Shown here one piece after another: positions 55,678 to 64,000 of a stretch of 64,000 bases of DNA. The DNA is taken from positions 1,488,001-1,552,000 of the forward strand of contig NZ_CP068595.1 in assembly GCF_016772475.1 (NCBI RefSeq), written 5' to 3'. Each line of letters starts with the position of its first letter. Position 1 is the first letter of the stretch. A model generated the notes under the pieces. The model was not told the origin of the DNA and made no database searches. It worked only from the letters and a program-made list of their open reading frames with translations. The position numbers were made by a program, and so were the translations under genes. Source of the DNA: Paenibacillus sonchi. GTDB lineage: Bacteria > Bacillota > Bacilli > Paenibacillales > Paenibacillaceae.

Positions 55678-56652
55678 GTGAAATATAATCGTTTGGGCAG
55701 CAGCGGGCTGCAGGTGTCTGCGCTGGGCCTGGGAACCAACGCGTTCGGAAAGAGGGCCGATCAGCAGACCTCGATTGATATTGTCCATGCCGCGCTCGGC
55801 CAGGGAATCAACTTCATAGATACTGCCAATATCTACGCCGGCTCCGAGTCCGAGCGGATTATCGGGCTGGCACTTGAAGACAGGCGGCAGGAAGCCGTTC
55901 TGGCTACCAAGGCAGGCCTGCCGGTGCACGGAGGGCCCGGAGGCAGCGGTTCATCCCGCCATCATCTGCTGCAGGAGCTGGAAGGGAGCCTGCGCCGCCT
56001 GAAGACAGATTATGTGGATCTTTATCAGATCCATACTTTTGATCCCTACACACCGCTGGAAGAAACCCTGCGCACATTGGATGATATGGTATCCGCAGGC
56101 AAAGTCCGCTATATCGGCGCTTCCAATTATGCAGCCTGGGAGCTGATGAAGGCGCTGGGAATCAGCGAATTGCGCAATCTGGTCAAGTATGTCTCCATCC
56201 AGTGCAGCTATTCCCTGGCTGACCGGACACCCGAGACCCAGCTGCTCCCGCTCTGCCTGGATCAGGGAATCGGCATCATTCCCTATTTCCCGCTGGCCGG
56301 AGGCATCCTCACAGGCAAATACGGCGGCAGCGATGCCCCGCCCGCCGGCTCCAGAGCGCAGACGGACCCGAACTTCAGCCGCTTCCTGAGCAAGGACCGG
56401 ATCGCCCTTGGCGATGCGGTGGGAGGCATCGCCGCTGAGCTGGCGGCCTCCCCCACCGCGCTGTCGCTGGCCTGGCTGATGCACCAGCAAGCCGTCTCCA
56501 CCGTCATTGTCGGCGCTACGAAGACCGCGCAGCTGCAAGAAAGCATCCAGAGCGCTGCGCTCGCTCTGGATGCCGGCAGCCTGCACCGGCTGGACGAAGC
56601 CAGCCGGGCCTTCCGGCACGGCGAGCCGTTCGCCTGCTACCGGCTGCCGTAG
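55678..56652 (+). CDS. Aldo/keto reductase
   Basis: 324 residues. MKYNRLGSSGLQVSALGLGT and the catalytic tetrad are present: Asp and Tyr in FIDTANIYAGSESE, Lys in LATKAG, His in YQIHTFDP. It reduces carbonyls with NADPH, substrate unknown. The GTG start at 55678 is supported by AAGGAGGG at 9 bases; an overlapping ATG is out of frame. It is 35 bases after the LysR gene and is followed by a hairpin. Confidence 0.92.
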   Translation: MKYNRLGSSGLQVSALGLGTNAFGKRADQQTSIDIVHAALGQGINFIDTANIYAGSESERIIGLALEDRRQEAVLATKAGLPVHGGPGGSGSSRHHLLQELEGSLRRLKTDYVDLYQIHTFDPYTPLEETLRTLDDMVSAGKVRYIGASNYAAWELMKALGISELRNLVKYVSIQCSYSLADRTPETQLLPLCLDQGIGIIPYFPLAGGILTGKYGGSDAPPAGSRAQTDPNFSRFLSKDRIALGDAVGGIAAELAASPTALSLAWLMHQQAVSTVIVGATKTAQLQESIQSAALALDAGSLHRLDEASRAFRHGEPFACYRLP

Positions 56653-56658
56653 ACAGCA

Positions 56659-56690
56659 CAGCCGCTGCCTTTGGTGAAGGGCAGCGGCTG
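56659..56690. terminator. Hairpin between aldo/keto reductase and exported-protein genes
   Basis: CAGCCGCTGCC and GGCAGCGGCTG pair around TTTGGTGAAG. It lacks a strong T run but sits between convergent genes. Confidence 0.65.
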
Positions 56691-56735
56691 ATTGATTGCT
56701 GTAACGTAGCGCTTATGACGAAGCCAATAGCTGCT

Positions 56736-57854
56736 TTATGACTTGGAGGCCGGGGAAGCCGGAGTATAAATCAAGCAGCGCAGTTTCTTCTCGGGATACC
56801 GCAGTTCTGCGGTATAGGAGCTTCCGTCTTTCAGTTTAACCAAAACTGCTACAACCCCGCGTTTGTCATATATGCTGTCCTTAATAATAGATGTGCCGGC
56901 AATCTCACGGGTATCGCCCTGTTTGTCCGCAACAATGGTGCGCGCGGCTTGGAGCCAGCTGGAATCCTGTCGGATCCGCCCGTTCATCTCTGCTGTGATC
57001 GGCGTTCTCTTATAAGCCAATTCCACAATAGTGGAATCGATGACGGTTCCGCTCAGGGAGTCAATGAACACATTATACATGAAATAAGGTTTTCCTTGAG
57101 TCTGGAGTGCGCCTACACGGTAAGGCTGGAAATGTACGAACCATACCCCCTTTTGCTCAGGACCCGATTTGTTATAGGACGCCTTGCCTTCCATCTTAGA
57201 CAGATCCACATCGAACAGACGGGCCACACTCTCTTTTGCTTTGCTGAGGGCTTCAGCCTCACCGATGTCCTTCTGATCGGGTTGCGGTTTCACATAGCTC
57301 AGGCCCAACACATAGTTGAAGCGATAAGTCCAATCGATAAACTGCAGCAGTTCCTCATCCGTAAGGGCACGCTTGGGGAGTACATAAGTAGCCTTGCTCC
57401 GATCTAGATAAAACTCGTAGTTCCCGGCCTTCATGGGCAGCTTCTGCTTGGGACGCAGGCCATCGAATCGGTATTGATCGTCCAGGATAAGTTGCCGCTT
57501 GCTTTCTTGCTCGGTCATCTCCCGCGTGAATATTTCATGATCCATATATCTAAGCTTTTCGGCGTACGCATTGGACTCCTTGATTTCCTCTTCAGTGACC
57601 GTGCGCTCCAAATACGTCTGTATCGTCGAGACCGGAGCTTCCGCCTCGATCTTCAGCACCGGAATCTGGCTGCTCGCCAGTTGAACCGCAGGCTTCCTGG
57701 TATGCTGCTGTTCGTAAGATACATGCGCTTCCGGCACCTGACGGTTCATTTCTGTATGAGCAACAATATGCGGCACCGCAAAAGCACTGAGACCCAGCAG
57801 TCCTCCCGATATGGCAATTACCCCAAGGGCCGATTTAACGTCATTCCTGTTCAT
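56736..57854 (-). CDS. Exported or membrane-anchored protein of unknown function downstream of a two-component system
   Basis: 372 residues. A single N-terminal helix (SALGVIAISGGLLGLSAFAV) may be a signal or anchor. The rest is soluble and contains EAEALSKAKESVARLFDVDL, YMYNVFIDSLSGTVIDSTIV and GTSIIKDSIYDKRGVVAVLV, which together recall the YPEB/PepSY-type repeat style, but I do not recognise a family with confidence. GGAGG is 8 bases before the ATG at 57854. It lies 61 bases past the kinase gene in the same operon. Confidence 0.75.
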   Translation of the reverse strand: MNRNDVKSALGVIAISGGLLGLSAFAVPHIVAHTEMNRQVPEAHVSYEQQHTRKPAVQLASSQIPVLKIEAEAPVSTIQTYLERTVTEEEIKESNAYAEKLRYMDHEIFTREMTEQESKRQLILDDQYRFDGLRPKQKLPMKAGNYEFYLDRSKATYVLPKRALTDEELLQFIDWTYRFNYVLGLSYVKPQPDQKDIGEAEALSKAKESVARLFDVDLSKMEGKASYNKSGPEQKGVWFVHFQPYRVGALQTQGKPYFMYNVFIDSLSGTVIDSTIVELAYKRTPITAEMNGRIRQDSSWLQAARTIVADKQGDTREIAGTSIIKDSIYDKRGVVAVLVKLKDGSSYTAELRYPEKKLRCLIYTPASPASKS

Positions 57855-57915
57855 CTTTACTACCTCCAATGTGTAAGTGGGCTTGTCTTAGCCTTACTGT
57901 AAGATAAAGATGTTA

Positions 57916-59271
57916 TCAAGTAAGAAGCCCGTTGTTATGGAGTTGTAAAATAAGCTTTATAGTCGTCCCCTTCTGCTCCTCTGAACTTAGAGACAGCTGT
58001 GCCTGATGCGCCTCTGCAATCTGGCGGCACAGGGCCAAACCGAGTCCTGCCCCGCCATGTTCTCTTGACCGGGCATGATCCACCCGGTAGAACGGCTCGA
58101 ATACCCGCTCCAGATGTCCGGCACTCATGCCTCTGCCGGAATCTGATACTTCCAGAACAGCCGCAGCATCCTGTTCATACGCAGCCAGCCTGATCTCCGA
58201 ACCTGGAGTTGAGGCATGGATCGAGTTCTCCAGGCAATTCACCAGGAACGATTCGAGCAGCTCCCGGTCACCCCATACCGCAGGAATATCCGCTTCCAGA
58301 ATTAGCTCAATCCCCGCTGCATCCAGATTGGCCTGTTCCATCCGGCGCACGGATTCGAACAGCTCCATAACCGGTATCCGGTTCCGTTCCACCGGCTGAT
58401 GGCTGAGAACGGATAAATCCAGCAGCTTGAAGACCAGATTCTTCAGACGCAGCGTCTCGCTCCAGAGATAACCGCTCGCTGTTATCCGCTCTTCTTCGTC
58501 GATATGGGCCGCATTCAAATACTGGGCGAATCCCTGCAAGCTGGTCAGCGGCGTTCTCAGTTCATGAGCCAGGTTGTCCACCATCCGCTGCTTCTCCTCA
58601 GCCATGGCGGAGAGGTCCGTAACCTGCTTTTCCACAGCATCTGCCATGCGGTTGAAATGCCGCGCCAGCTCCCCGAATTCATCCCTGTTCTTAAGCTGCA
58701 CCCGTTTGCCGTAATTTCCTTCGGCAATATTTTTGGTGCTGTCCGCCAATGATTGCAGAGGTTTCGTCAGCTTGCGGATCAGTACATACATGAGCGCAGC
58801 AAGAACAGGAATAGAGATGCAGTTGATATAGACAAAATACCGGTTCAACTCATCCTGGCCGGCATACAGCGCTTCAATATCCCGCCGGTAGGTTAGCTGC
58901 AAATGCCCATAAGGCGCCGGCAGCTCATTCGTTACGCTGATATAGCGGGCGGACGGCTCCGATGGCCCGGCATAGATGGGAGTACCCTGATTCGACAATT
59001 CCAGTGAAATGCCCCGCTCCCGGTAATACTCCCCATAGGAACGGGCAACATCCAGCAGAATCGTATCGTTAATCCGCATCCCCCGTGATTTTATGGAATT
59101 TAGATTTTCATAGATATTGTTGGCAATCAGGGCCTGATCACTTGCCGCCCGCTGCTGTTCCCTTCCCATATTCAGCCGCCAGCTTTTGTTCATAATCATA
59201 ATGACGCTCACATCCAGCACCACAACGAACAAGACGAGCATCAGCACCAGCGTTTTCTGCCAGAATCTCAT
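57916..59271 (-). CDS. Sensor histidine kinase
   Basis: 451 residues. Two membrane helices (about 9-28 and 148-170) bracket an extracytoplasmic sensor. A HAMP domain follows, then the phosphoacceptor histidine in VDNLAHELRTPLTSLQGFAQ and the ATPase boxes NCLENSIHAS, VSDSGRGMS and HGGAGLGLALC. It is the partner of the response regulator three bases upstream. Confidence 0.93.
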   Translation of the reverse strand: MRFWQKTLVLMLVLFVVVLDVSVIMIMNKSWRLNMGREQQRAASDQALIANNIYENLNSIKSRGMRINDTILLDVARSYGEYYRERGISLELSNQGTPIYAGPSEPSARYISVTNELPAPYGHLQLTYRRDIEALYAGQDELNRYFVYINCISIPVLAALMYVLIRKLTKPLQSLADSTKNIAEGNYGKRVQLKNRDEFGELARHFNRMADAVEKQVTDLSAMAEEKQRMVDNLAHELRTPLTSLQGFAQYLNAAHIDEEERITASGYLWSETLRLKNLVFKLLDLSVLSHQPVERNRIPVMELFESVRRMEQANLDAAGIELILEADIPAVWGDRELLESFLVNCLENSIHASTPGSEIRLAAYEQDAAAVLEVSDSGRGMSAGHLERVFEPFYRVDHARSREHGGAGLGLALCRQIAEAHQAQLSLSSEEQKGTTIKLILQLHNNGLLT

Positions 59272-59274
59272 CGC

Positions 59275-59934
59275 TCACCTCTCCGCTTCCAGACGGTAAC
59301 CCAGCTTGTACACCGTGTTGATCCGTTCTTCCCAGCCCAGTTTTTTGCGAAGCTGCCGGATATGCACATCCACTGTCCGGGTATCTCCTTCAAATTCATA
59401 ACCCCAGGCCAGTTCCAGCAGTTTTTCCCGGGACAAGGCAATATTCCGGTTCTGAATCAGAACCTCCAGCAACTCAAATTCTCTCGCCGTCAGTTCGACA
59501 AGCTGCCCGCTCTTATAGATCTTCCGCGCCTGCAGATGCACCTCAACATCCCCGGCCAGAAACCCTTCTTCTTCCTTGACGCTGCGGCGCAAAACGACAT
59601 TAATCCGGGCCAGCAGCTCCAAAATTTCAAACGGCTTAATAATATAATCGTCTGCGCCCAGCTCAAAGCCGGTGATGCGATCAGCTAAAGAATCTTTGGC
59701 GGTAATAAAAATAACCGGAACACCCGGATGACGGCGCCGCCTCATCCATTCAAACCCATCCATAACCGGCAGCATCACATCCAGCAAAATAAGATCGATT
59801 TTCTCCTGCTCCAGAATCTGCTGCATCTGCTCCCCGTCAAAAGCTTTAAAAAACCGATGGCCAACCAGCTTTAGATTCATCGTAATCAGATCGCTGATCG
59901 GCTTCTCATCCTCCACTACCAATATCGTTGCCAT
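59275..59934 (-). CDS. OmpR/PhoB-family response regulator
   Basis: 219 residues. MATILVVEDEKPISDLI opens the receiver domain, with the phosphoacceptor aspartate in LILLDVMLPVMDGFEW and the lysine in FITAKDS. The C-terminal winged helix ends TVDVHIRQLRKKLG and VYKLGYRLE. The ATG at 59934 is favoured over a TTG at 59940 by GGAGG spacing. It is the first gene of the three-gene operon. Confidence 0.93.
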   Translation of the reverse strand: MATILVVEDEKPISDLITMNLKLVGHRFFKAFDGEQMQQILEQEKIDLILLDVMLPVMDGFEWMRRRRHPGVPVIFITAKDSLADRITGFELGADDYIIKPFEILELLARINVVLRRSVKEEEGFLAGDVEVHLQARKIYKSGQLVELTAREFELLEVLIQNRNIALSREKLLELAWGYEFEGDTRTVDVHIRQLRKKLGWEERINTVYKLGYRLEAER

Positions 59935-60239
59935 CCCCAAACCTCCACCCGTTGCTTAGCCAGCTGCGCCTGTACAGCGCAATAGTCGTTGTGGTTCGAC
60001 ATTGTAACCCAATTCCCTCTATTTTACAAACCCTTTACCGGTCTCGGCTCAATCACTGGCCGGAATCAAACCGAGAAATCCCCTTGGTTGAGCAGGCTAG
60101 ACGCAATGGTGCGGGGCTTGCAGCAGGGACTATTTTTAGGCCTCAATTCTTTGAGTGTGGAGCCTATCAATCTTAGACGCCAATAAGCCGAACACAGCCC
60201 TTTAGGGGGCAGCGTCCGGCTTCATTTTAACCTATCTTG
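59935..60239. other. Intergenic region between the regulator and hcp genes
   Basis: No gene seen. Near its left end lies the promoter of the response regulator operon on the minus strand. Near its right end is a weak hairpin (GCCGAAC...GTCCGGC, about 60187-60220) that may end hcp transcription. Nothing else is identified. Confidence 0.3.
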
Positions 60240-61892
60240 TTATACCGCAGCGATGAAATGCTCCATGTCCTCTTTTACAGTTGTAATGCCGCTAATTCCG
60301 AAGGTGTCTACCAGCACTTTGGCTACATTCGGGGAGAGGAAGGCCGGAAGCGTCGGGCCGAGATGGATATTCTTGACGCCCAGATGCAGGAGCGCCAGCA
60401 GTACAATGACCGCCTTCTGCTCGTACCAGGCAATATTGTAGGCAATCGGCAGATCGTTGATGTCAGCCAGCCCGAATACTTCTTTCAGCTTCATTGCGAT
60501 TACTACCAGGGAATAGGAATCGTTGCATTGTCCGGCATCCAGTACGCGGGGAATCCCGCCGATCTCACCAAGCGCCAGCTTGTTGTATTTATATTTTGCA
60601 CAGCCCGCCGTCAGAATGACGGTATCTCCCGGCAGCTCGGCAGCGAAATCTGTATAGTAATTCCGGCTCTTCATCCGGCCGTCGCAGCCTGCCATCACAA
60701 AGAACTGCTTGATCGCGCCGCTCTGCACAGCCTCTACCACCTGATCGGCCACACTCATTACCGCAGCATGGGCGAAGCCGCCGACAATTTCTCCAGTCTC
60801 CAGTTCGGTTGGCGGTTCACAGTTCTTGGCCTGCTCGATGATCGCGGTGAAATCCTTCTCCTCGTTCTCACCGGCTGCAATATGCTGAACCCCAGGGAAA
60901 CCTGTATGGCCGGTGGTGTACAGACGGTTAATATAGCTGTCTTTAGGTGGTACAATGCAGTTCGTAGTCATCAGAATCGGACCGTTAAAGCTCGCGAATT
61001 CCTCATTTTGCTTCCACCAGGCGTTGCCGTAATTGCCTACGAAATGGCTGTACTTTTTGAATGCAGGATAATAGTGGGCCGGCAGCATCTCGCTGTGTGT
61101 GTACACATCCACTCCGGTCCCTTCCGTCTGCTTGAGCAGCGACTCCATATCCTTCAGGTCATGCCCGCTGATTAGAATCCCCGGACGGGTTCCCACACCG
61201 ATGTTCACTTTGGTGATTTCCGGGTTGCCGTAAGTCGATGTATTCGCCCGGTCCAGCAGCGCCATGACCGCTACGCCCATTTTCCCGCATTCCAGCACCA
61301 GTGCAGTCAGCTCATCGCCGCTAAGCGTGTCATCCAGCACTGACGCCAAGCCTTTTTCCATAAAAGCCTGAGCATCAGGCTCAACATAACCCAGCACCGC
61401 CGCATGCTCCATGTAAGCTGCCATCCCTTTGAGCCCATAGGTCAGCAGCTCGCGCAGCGAACGGATATCCTCATGTTCTGTGGCAAGAACACCTACCTCT
61501 TGTGCTTTCAGCAGCAGGTCTTCGTCCGTACCGGCCGTCCATAGGGCTGCATCATGACCGGAAAGAGCCGCCTCTGCCCCTGCTGAGTCCAGCCGGTTTC
61601 TCCACTGGTCACGAAGTGCAAGTCCTTCCCTGATGCGTGCTGTGAAATGCTCCGGGGTGAAGTTTGCATTGGTGATGGTCGCGAACATGCTCCCGGTGAT
61701 AAATTTCTCCGTGGCCGGATCAGTGATGCCAAGCCCGCGGCCCCGCTGTGCAAAGATTGAAATGCCTTTTAGCGTATACAGCAGCAGATCCTGGAGATTC
61801 GCCACCTCGCTGGTTTTGCCGCAGACTCCCTGGATGGTGCAGCCTGATCCCTTCGCCGCCTCCTGACATTGAAAACAGAACATTTCACTCAT
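60240..61892 (-). CDS. hcp: Hydroxylamine reductase (hybrid cluster protein)
   Basis: 550 residues. [19 protein letters not shown] begins the CxxC-x8-C-x5-C cluster motif. Hybrid-cluster ligands are expected in [20 protein letters not shown] and [11 protein letters not shown] acts on NO and hydroxylamine in nitrosative stress. AAAAGGAGTG precedes the ATG. It is divergent from the Crp/Fnr gene across the palindrome at 61991-62010, so that regulator probably controls it. Confidence 0.95.
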   Translation of the reverse strand: MSEMFCFQCQEAAKGSGCTIQGVCGKTSEVANLQDLLLYTLKGISIFAQRGRGLGITDPATEKFITGSMFATITNANFTPEHFTARIREGLALRDQWRNRLDSAGAEAALSGHDAALWTAGTDEDLLLKAQEVGVLATEHEDIRSLRELLTYGLKGMAAYMEHAAVLGYVEPDAQAFMEKGLASVLDDTLSGDELTALVLECGKMGVAVMALLDRANTSTYGNPEITKVNIGVGTRPGILISGHDLKDMESLLKQTEGTGVDVYTHSEMLPAHYYPAFKKYSHFVGNYGNAWWKQNEEFASFNGPILMTTNCIVPPKDSYINRLYTTGHTGFPGVQHIAAGENEEKDFTAIIEQAKNCEPPTELETGEIVGGFAHAAVMSVADQVVEAVQSGAIKQFFVMAGCDGRMKSRNYYTDFAAELPGDTVILTAGCAKYKYNKLALGEIGGIPRVLDAGQCNDSYSLVVIAMKLKEVFGLADINDLPIAYNIAWYEQKAVIVLLALLHLGVKNIHLGPTLPAFLSPNVAKVLVDTFGISGITTVKEDMEHFIAAV

Positions 61893-61990
61893 TTCCCGTT
61901 CACTCCTTTTAGGTTTTTGGATACTGGACGGGCCGCTCTTCGTCCCGCCTTTACAGTTACCAGTAATTGTAGTAGACTTTCGTCGAACAA

Positions 61991-62010
61991 TCGGTAACGG
62001 ATGTTACCGA
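61991..62010. promoter_or_regulatory. Perfect palindromic operator between hcp and the Crp/Fnr gene
   Basis: TCGGTAAC-GGAT-GTTACCGA has eight-base perfect arms. It lies 98 bases from the hcp start and 25 from the regulator start. Confidence 0.7.
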
Positions 62011-62035
62011 ATACTCACGATTCTGGAGGAAATCT

Positions 62036-62743
62036 ATGAAACCTGACCCTGCCGTGCTGCAGGCCTGTCTGCTGTTCCGGGGACGGTCTGTGGAAGAGAT
62101 TGAATCTCTGCTGCAAAAGATGATCTACACCGTCAGCGAGTATCCGAGAAAAACAGTAATCCTCGCGGAAGGCGACAAGGCGGACCGCCTCGGTATCGTG
62201 CTCTCGGGACGGGTGGAAGTACAGAAGAACCACCCCACGGGCAGCGGTGTAACCATTGCCCATCTGAATCAAGGCCAGACCATTGGCGAAGCCGTGCTGT
62301 TCCGCAGAAACAACAGTGTGCCCGCCACGGTTACCGCCTCTGATCCCTGCACCGTTATGTTCATCGGCAAGCAGGAGCTGCTGCGGATGTTTTCGGCAGA
62401 TACAGAGCTGCTGACCCGTTTTATTGAGAATCTGTCCGAGCGGCTGGTGCTGGTCAACCGGAAGATTGAAATCCTCTCAGCCGGACCGCTGCGGCGGCGG
62501 ATTGTCGATTTTCTGCTGGAGCAGTCGGAGCTGCAGTCCTCCGCTCTTGTCCGGCTTCCTTTCAGCAGAAAGGAATGGGCAGAGCATTTAAATACGGCAC
62601 GGCCCTCGCTTTCCCGTGAAATGGGGAATCTGCGCGACCAGGGCTGGATTCTTTTCAAGGGGAGGGAAATCACCCTGCTGGAAGTGGATCAGATGAGGGA
62701 TTTCATTCACAGTGACGAAGCGGATTCCGGGGGCAAGAGCTGA
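62036..62743 (+). CDS. Crp/Fnr-family transcriptional regulator (HcpR-like context)
   Basis: 235 residues. An N-terminal cyclic-nucleotide-type barrel (KTVILAEGDKADRLGIVLSG, RVEVQKNHP) is followed by a long helix and a winged helix (FSRKEWAEHLNTARPSLSRE, MGNLRDQGWILF). No four-cysteine FeS motif of Fnr is visible. Divergence from hcp and the palindrome suggest an HcpR-type nitrosative-stress regulator (inference). GGAGG lies 7 bases before the ATG. Confidence 0.9.
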   Translation: MKPDPAVLQACLLFRGRSVEEIESLLQKMIYTVSEYPRKTVILAEGDKADRLGIVLSGRVEVQKNHPTGSGVTIAHLNQGQTIGEAVLFRRNNSVPATVTASDPCTVMFIGKQELLRMFSADTELLTRFIENLSERLVLVNRKIEILSAGPLRRRIVDFLLEQSELQSSALVRLPFSRKEWAEHLNTARPSLSREMGNLRDQGWILFKGREITLLEVDQMRDFIHSDEADSGGKS

Positions 62744-62788
62744 AGTTTGTGCACCAACAGATGACAGATTATGGAGGAAGGGTAGAGA

Positions 62789-64000
62789 ATGCTCGAAGCA
62801 ACATCACAGAACGTAGAACAAATGCTAGAGGAAACCCGTGAATTTTTCCACACCGGAGCTACAAGGGCTGTTGCCTTCCGGCTGGAGCAGCTGCAGAAGC
62901 TGAAGAATGCCATCAAACGCTGCGAAACACAGTTGATTACCGCTCTGAAAAAGGACCTGCGCAAAAGCGAGTTCGAAGCCTATGCTACAGAAATCGGCTT
63001 CACACTCGATAGCATCGGGTACATGATGAAGCATCTGAAGCGCTGGGCGAAGCCTGTCAAGGTGAAGTCACCGCTGCATATGTTTCCGGCCAAAAGCCTG
63101 ATTCTCAGCGAGCCCTACGGAACTGTACTGGTTATCGGGCCCTTCAATTATCCGTTCCAACTGCTGATTGAACCGCTGATCGGTGCCATAGCTGCCGGCA
63201 ATTGTGCCGTTCTGAAGCCTTCCGAGAGTACACCGGCCGTTTCGGGAGTCATAGAAGACATGATTAGGGAGACCTTCGAACCATCGTATATCCGTGTGGT
63301 TCAAGGCGAGAAAGAGATGACCACTCTGCTGATCCATGCCAAGTTCGACTACATTTTCTTTACGGGAAGTGTCCCTGTCGGCAAAATTGTGATGGAAGCC
63401 GCCGCCAAAAATCTGGTGCCGGTCACGCTGGAGCTCGGCGGCAAAAGCCCGGTAATCGTCGACAAGACGGCCGATCTGGAGGCTGCGGCCAAGCGGATCG
63501 TCTGGGGCAAACTGATCAACGCCGGGCAGACCTGCATTGCCCCGGATTATTTGCTGGTCCACAGCTCAGTTGCGGCAGAACTGATCCGCCGGATCAAACA
63601 TTATGTTACTGTTTTTTACGGCAGCGATAGTCAGCGCAGCCCGGATTACGGCCGGATCGTCAATGAACGGCAGCTGCAGCGGATTCGCGGAATGTTAGAG
63701 AAGGATCAGGCCAAGATTATTCTGGGCGGCAGCGTTCTGGCGGAGGATCTGTACATTGAGCCAACCCTGATTCACCCGGCTGCCTGGAGCGACGCTTCCA
63801 TGGCGGATGAGATCTTTGGACCTGTCCTGCCCATTATGGAATACAGCCGCCTGGAAGAGGCCATTCAATCGGTGAATGCGCACCCCAAACCGCTGGCCCT
63901 CTACTTGTTCACAGAGGATAAGCAGGTGGAGCAAGAGGTGCTGGGCCGTGTTTCGTTCGGCGGCGGCTGTGTCAATGATACCATCACCCATGTCGCCAGC
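62789..64000 (+). CDS. Aldehyde dehydrogenase (class 3-like), 3' truncated by window edge
   Basis: 404 residues are visible; the frame stays open to the end of the window. MLEATSQNVEQMLEETREFF starts the protein, with IGPFNYPFQLLIEPLIGAIA and ELGGKSPVIVD. The catalytic cysteine is in NAGQTCIAPDY. The short N-terminus and these motifs place it in the ALDH3-like branch that oxidises medium-chain or aromatic aldehydes. GGAGGAAGGGTAGAGA precedes the ATG. Confidence 0.92.
   Translation, partial: MLEATSQNVEQMLEETREFFHTGATRAVAFRLEQLQKLKNAIKRCETQLITALKKDLRKSEFEAYATEIGFTLDSIGYMMKHLKRWAKPVKVKSPLHMFPAKSLILSEPYGTVLVIGPFNYPFQLLIEPLIGAIAAGNCAVLKPSESTPAVSGVIEDMIRETFEPSYIRVVQGEKEMTTLLIHAKFDYIFFTGSVPVGKIVMEAAAKNLVPVTLELGGKSPVIVDKTADLEAAAKRIVWGKLINAGQTCIAPDYLLVHSSVAAELIRRIKHYVTVFYGSDSQRSPDYGRIVNERQLQRIRGMLEKDQAKIILGGSVLAEDLYIEPTLIHPAAWSDASMADEIFGPVLPIMEYSRLEEAIQSVNAHPKPLALYLFTEDKQVEQEVLGRVSFGGGCVNDTITHVAS

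Noticed and set aside
1..64000. Prophage, insertion sequence or tRNA-associated island
   Set aside because: No transposase, integrase, phage structural gene, attachment site or tRNA gene was recognised.

Overview
The window reads as a low-GC-phylum Gram-positive of the Paenibacillus type (inference). Reasons: strong GGAGG-type ribosome sites, about 50-57% GC, a futalosine-pathway menaquinone gene pair, the MhqR-like quinone-resistance set, an ECF/BioY transporter, MprF, a FlxA-like protein, and intergenic DNA filled with dispersed palindromic repeats. No rRNA, tRNA, prophage, insertion sequence or CRISPR array was seen.

Layout. 1-8.7 kb: 3' end of an acetate-uptake transporter, a CHASE-GGDEF-EAL protein, small accessory genes (VOC, AraC, DsrE-like) separated by repeats, then a class V aminotransferase convergent with a TVP38/DedA-type membrane protein. 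8.8-22.1 kb: a reductive pyrimidine-degradation island. One minus-strand operon (preT-preA-hydA-small ORF) and a second (ABC ATPase, two permeases, lipoprotein, malonate-semialdehyde dehydrogenase, aminotransferase) flank a PucR-family regulator. Together they cover uracil/thymine reduction, ring opening, beta-alanine transamination and the semialdehyde step, but no beta-ureidopropionase is visible. 22.4-33.8 kb: a 7TM-PAS-GGDEF cyclase, MBL-fold hydrolase, DUF72 protein, cytoplasmic alpha-amylase, BioY divergent from EcfA1 and a fused EcfA2-EcfT, and MprF. 33.8-35.4 kb: a 1.6-kb repeat-rich gene desert. 35.4-42.3 kb: FlxA-like protein, Bcr/CflA exporter, the MhqR-like set (MarR regulator, DoxX, dioxygenase, esterase) with a shared operator, then mqnB-mqnD. 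42.6-50.6 kb: methyltransferase, a DUF559-like/winged-helix protein, a 1-kb repeat desert, the polyamine transporter potABCD and a FUSC-type protein. 50.9-64 kb: a c-di-GMP-I riboswitch in front of a FapA/DUF342 protein, EamA exporter and flavin reductase divergent from LysR, aldo/keto reductase, a response regulator-kinase-exported protein operon, hybrid cluster protein divergent from a Crp/Fnr regulator across a perfect palindrome, and a truncated aldehyde dehydrogenase.

Two window-wide observations stand out. First, four intergenic elements (5334-5522, 34039-34226, 40418-40606, 44763-44950) share one architecture: four 23-bp palindromes whose starts are 51-52, 62-63 and 51-52 bp apart, near whole helical turns. 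Three share a box sequence; the fourth has an unrelated box sequence in the same layout. I do not recognise this as a described element. Second, ten apparent one-base frameshifts interrupt eight genes, nearly all in homopolymer runs and nearly all one base short. This looks like consensus error in the assembly rather than biology, so those genes are annotated with corrected spans.
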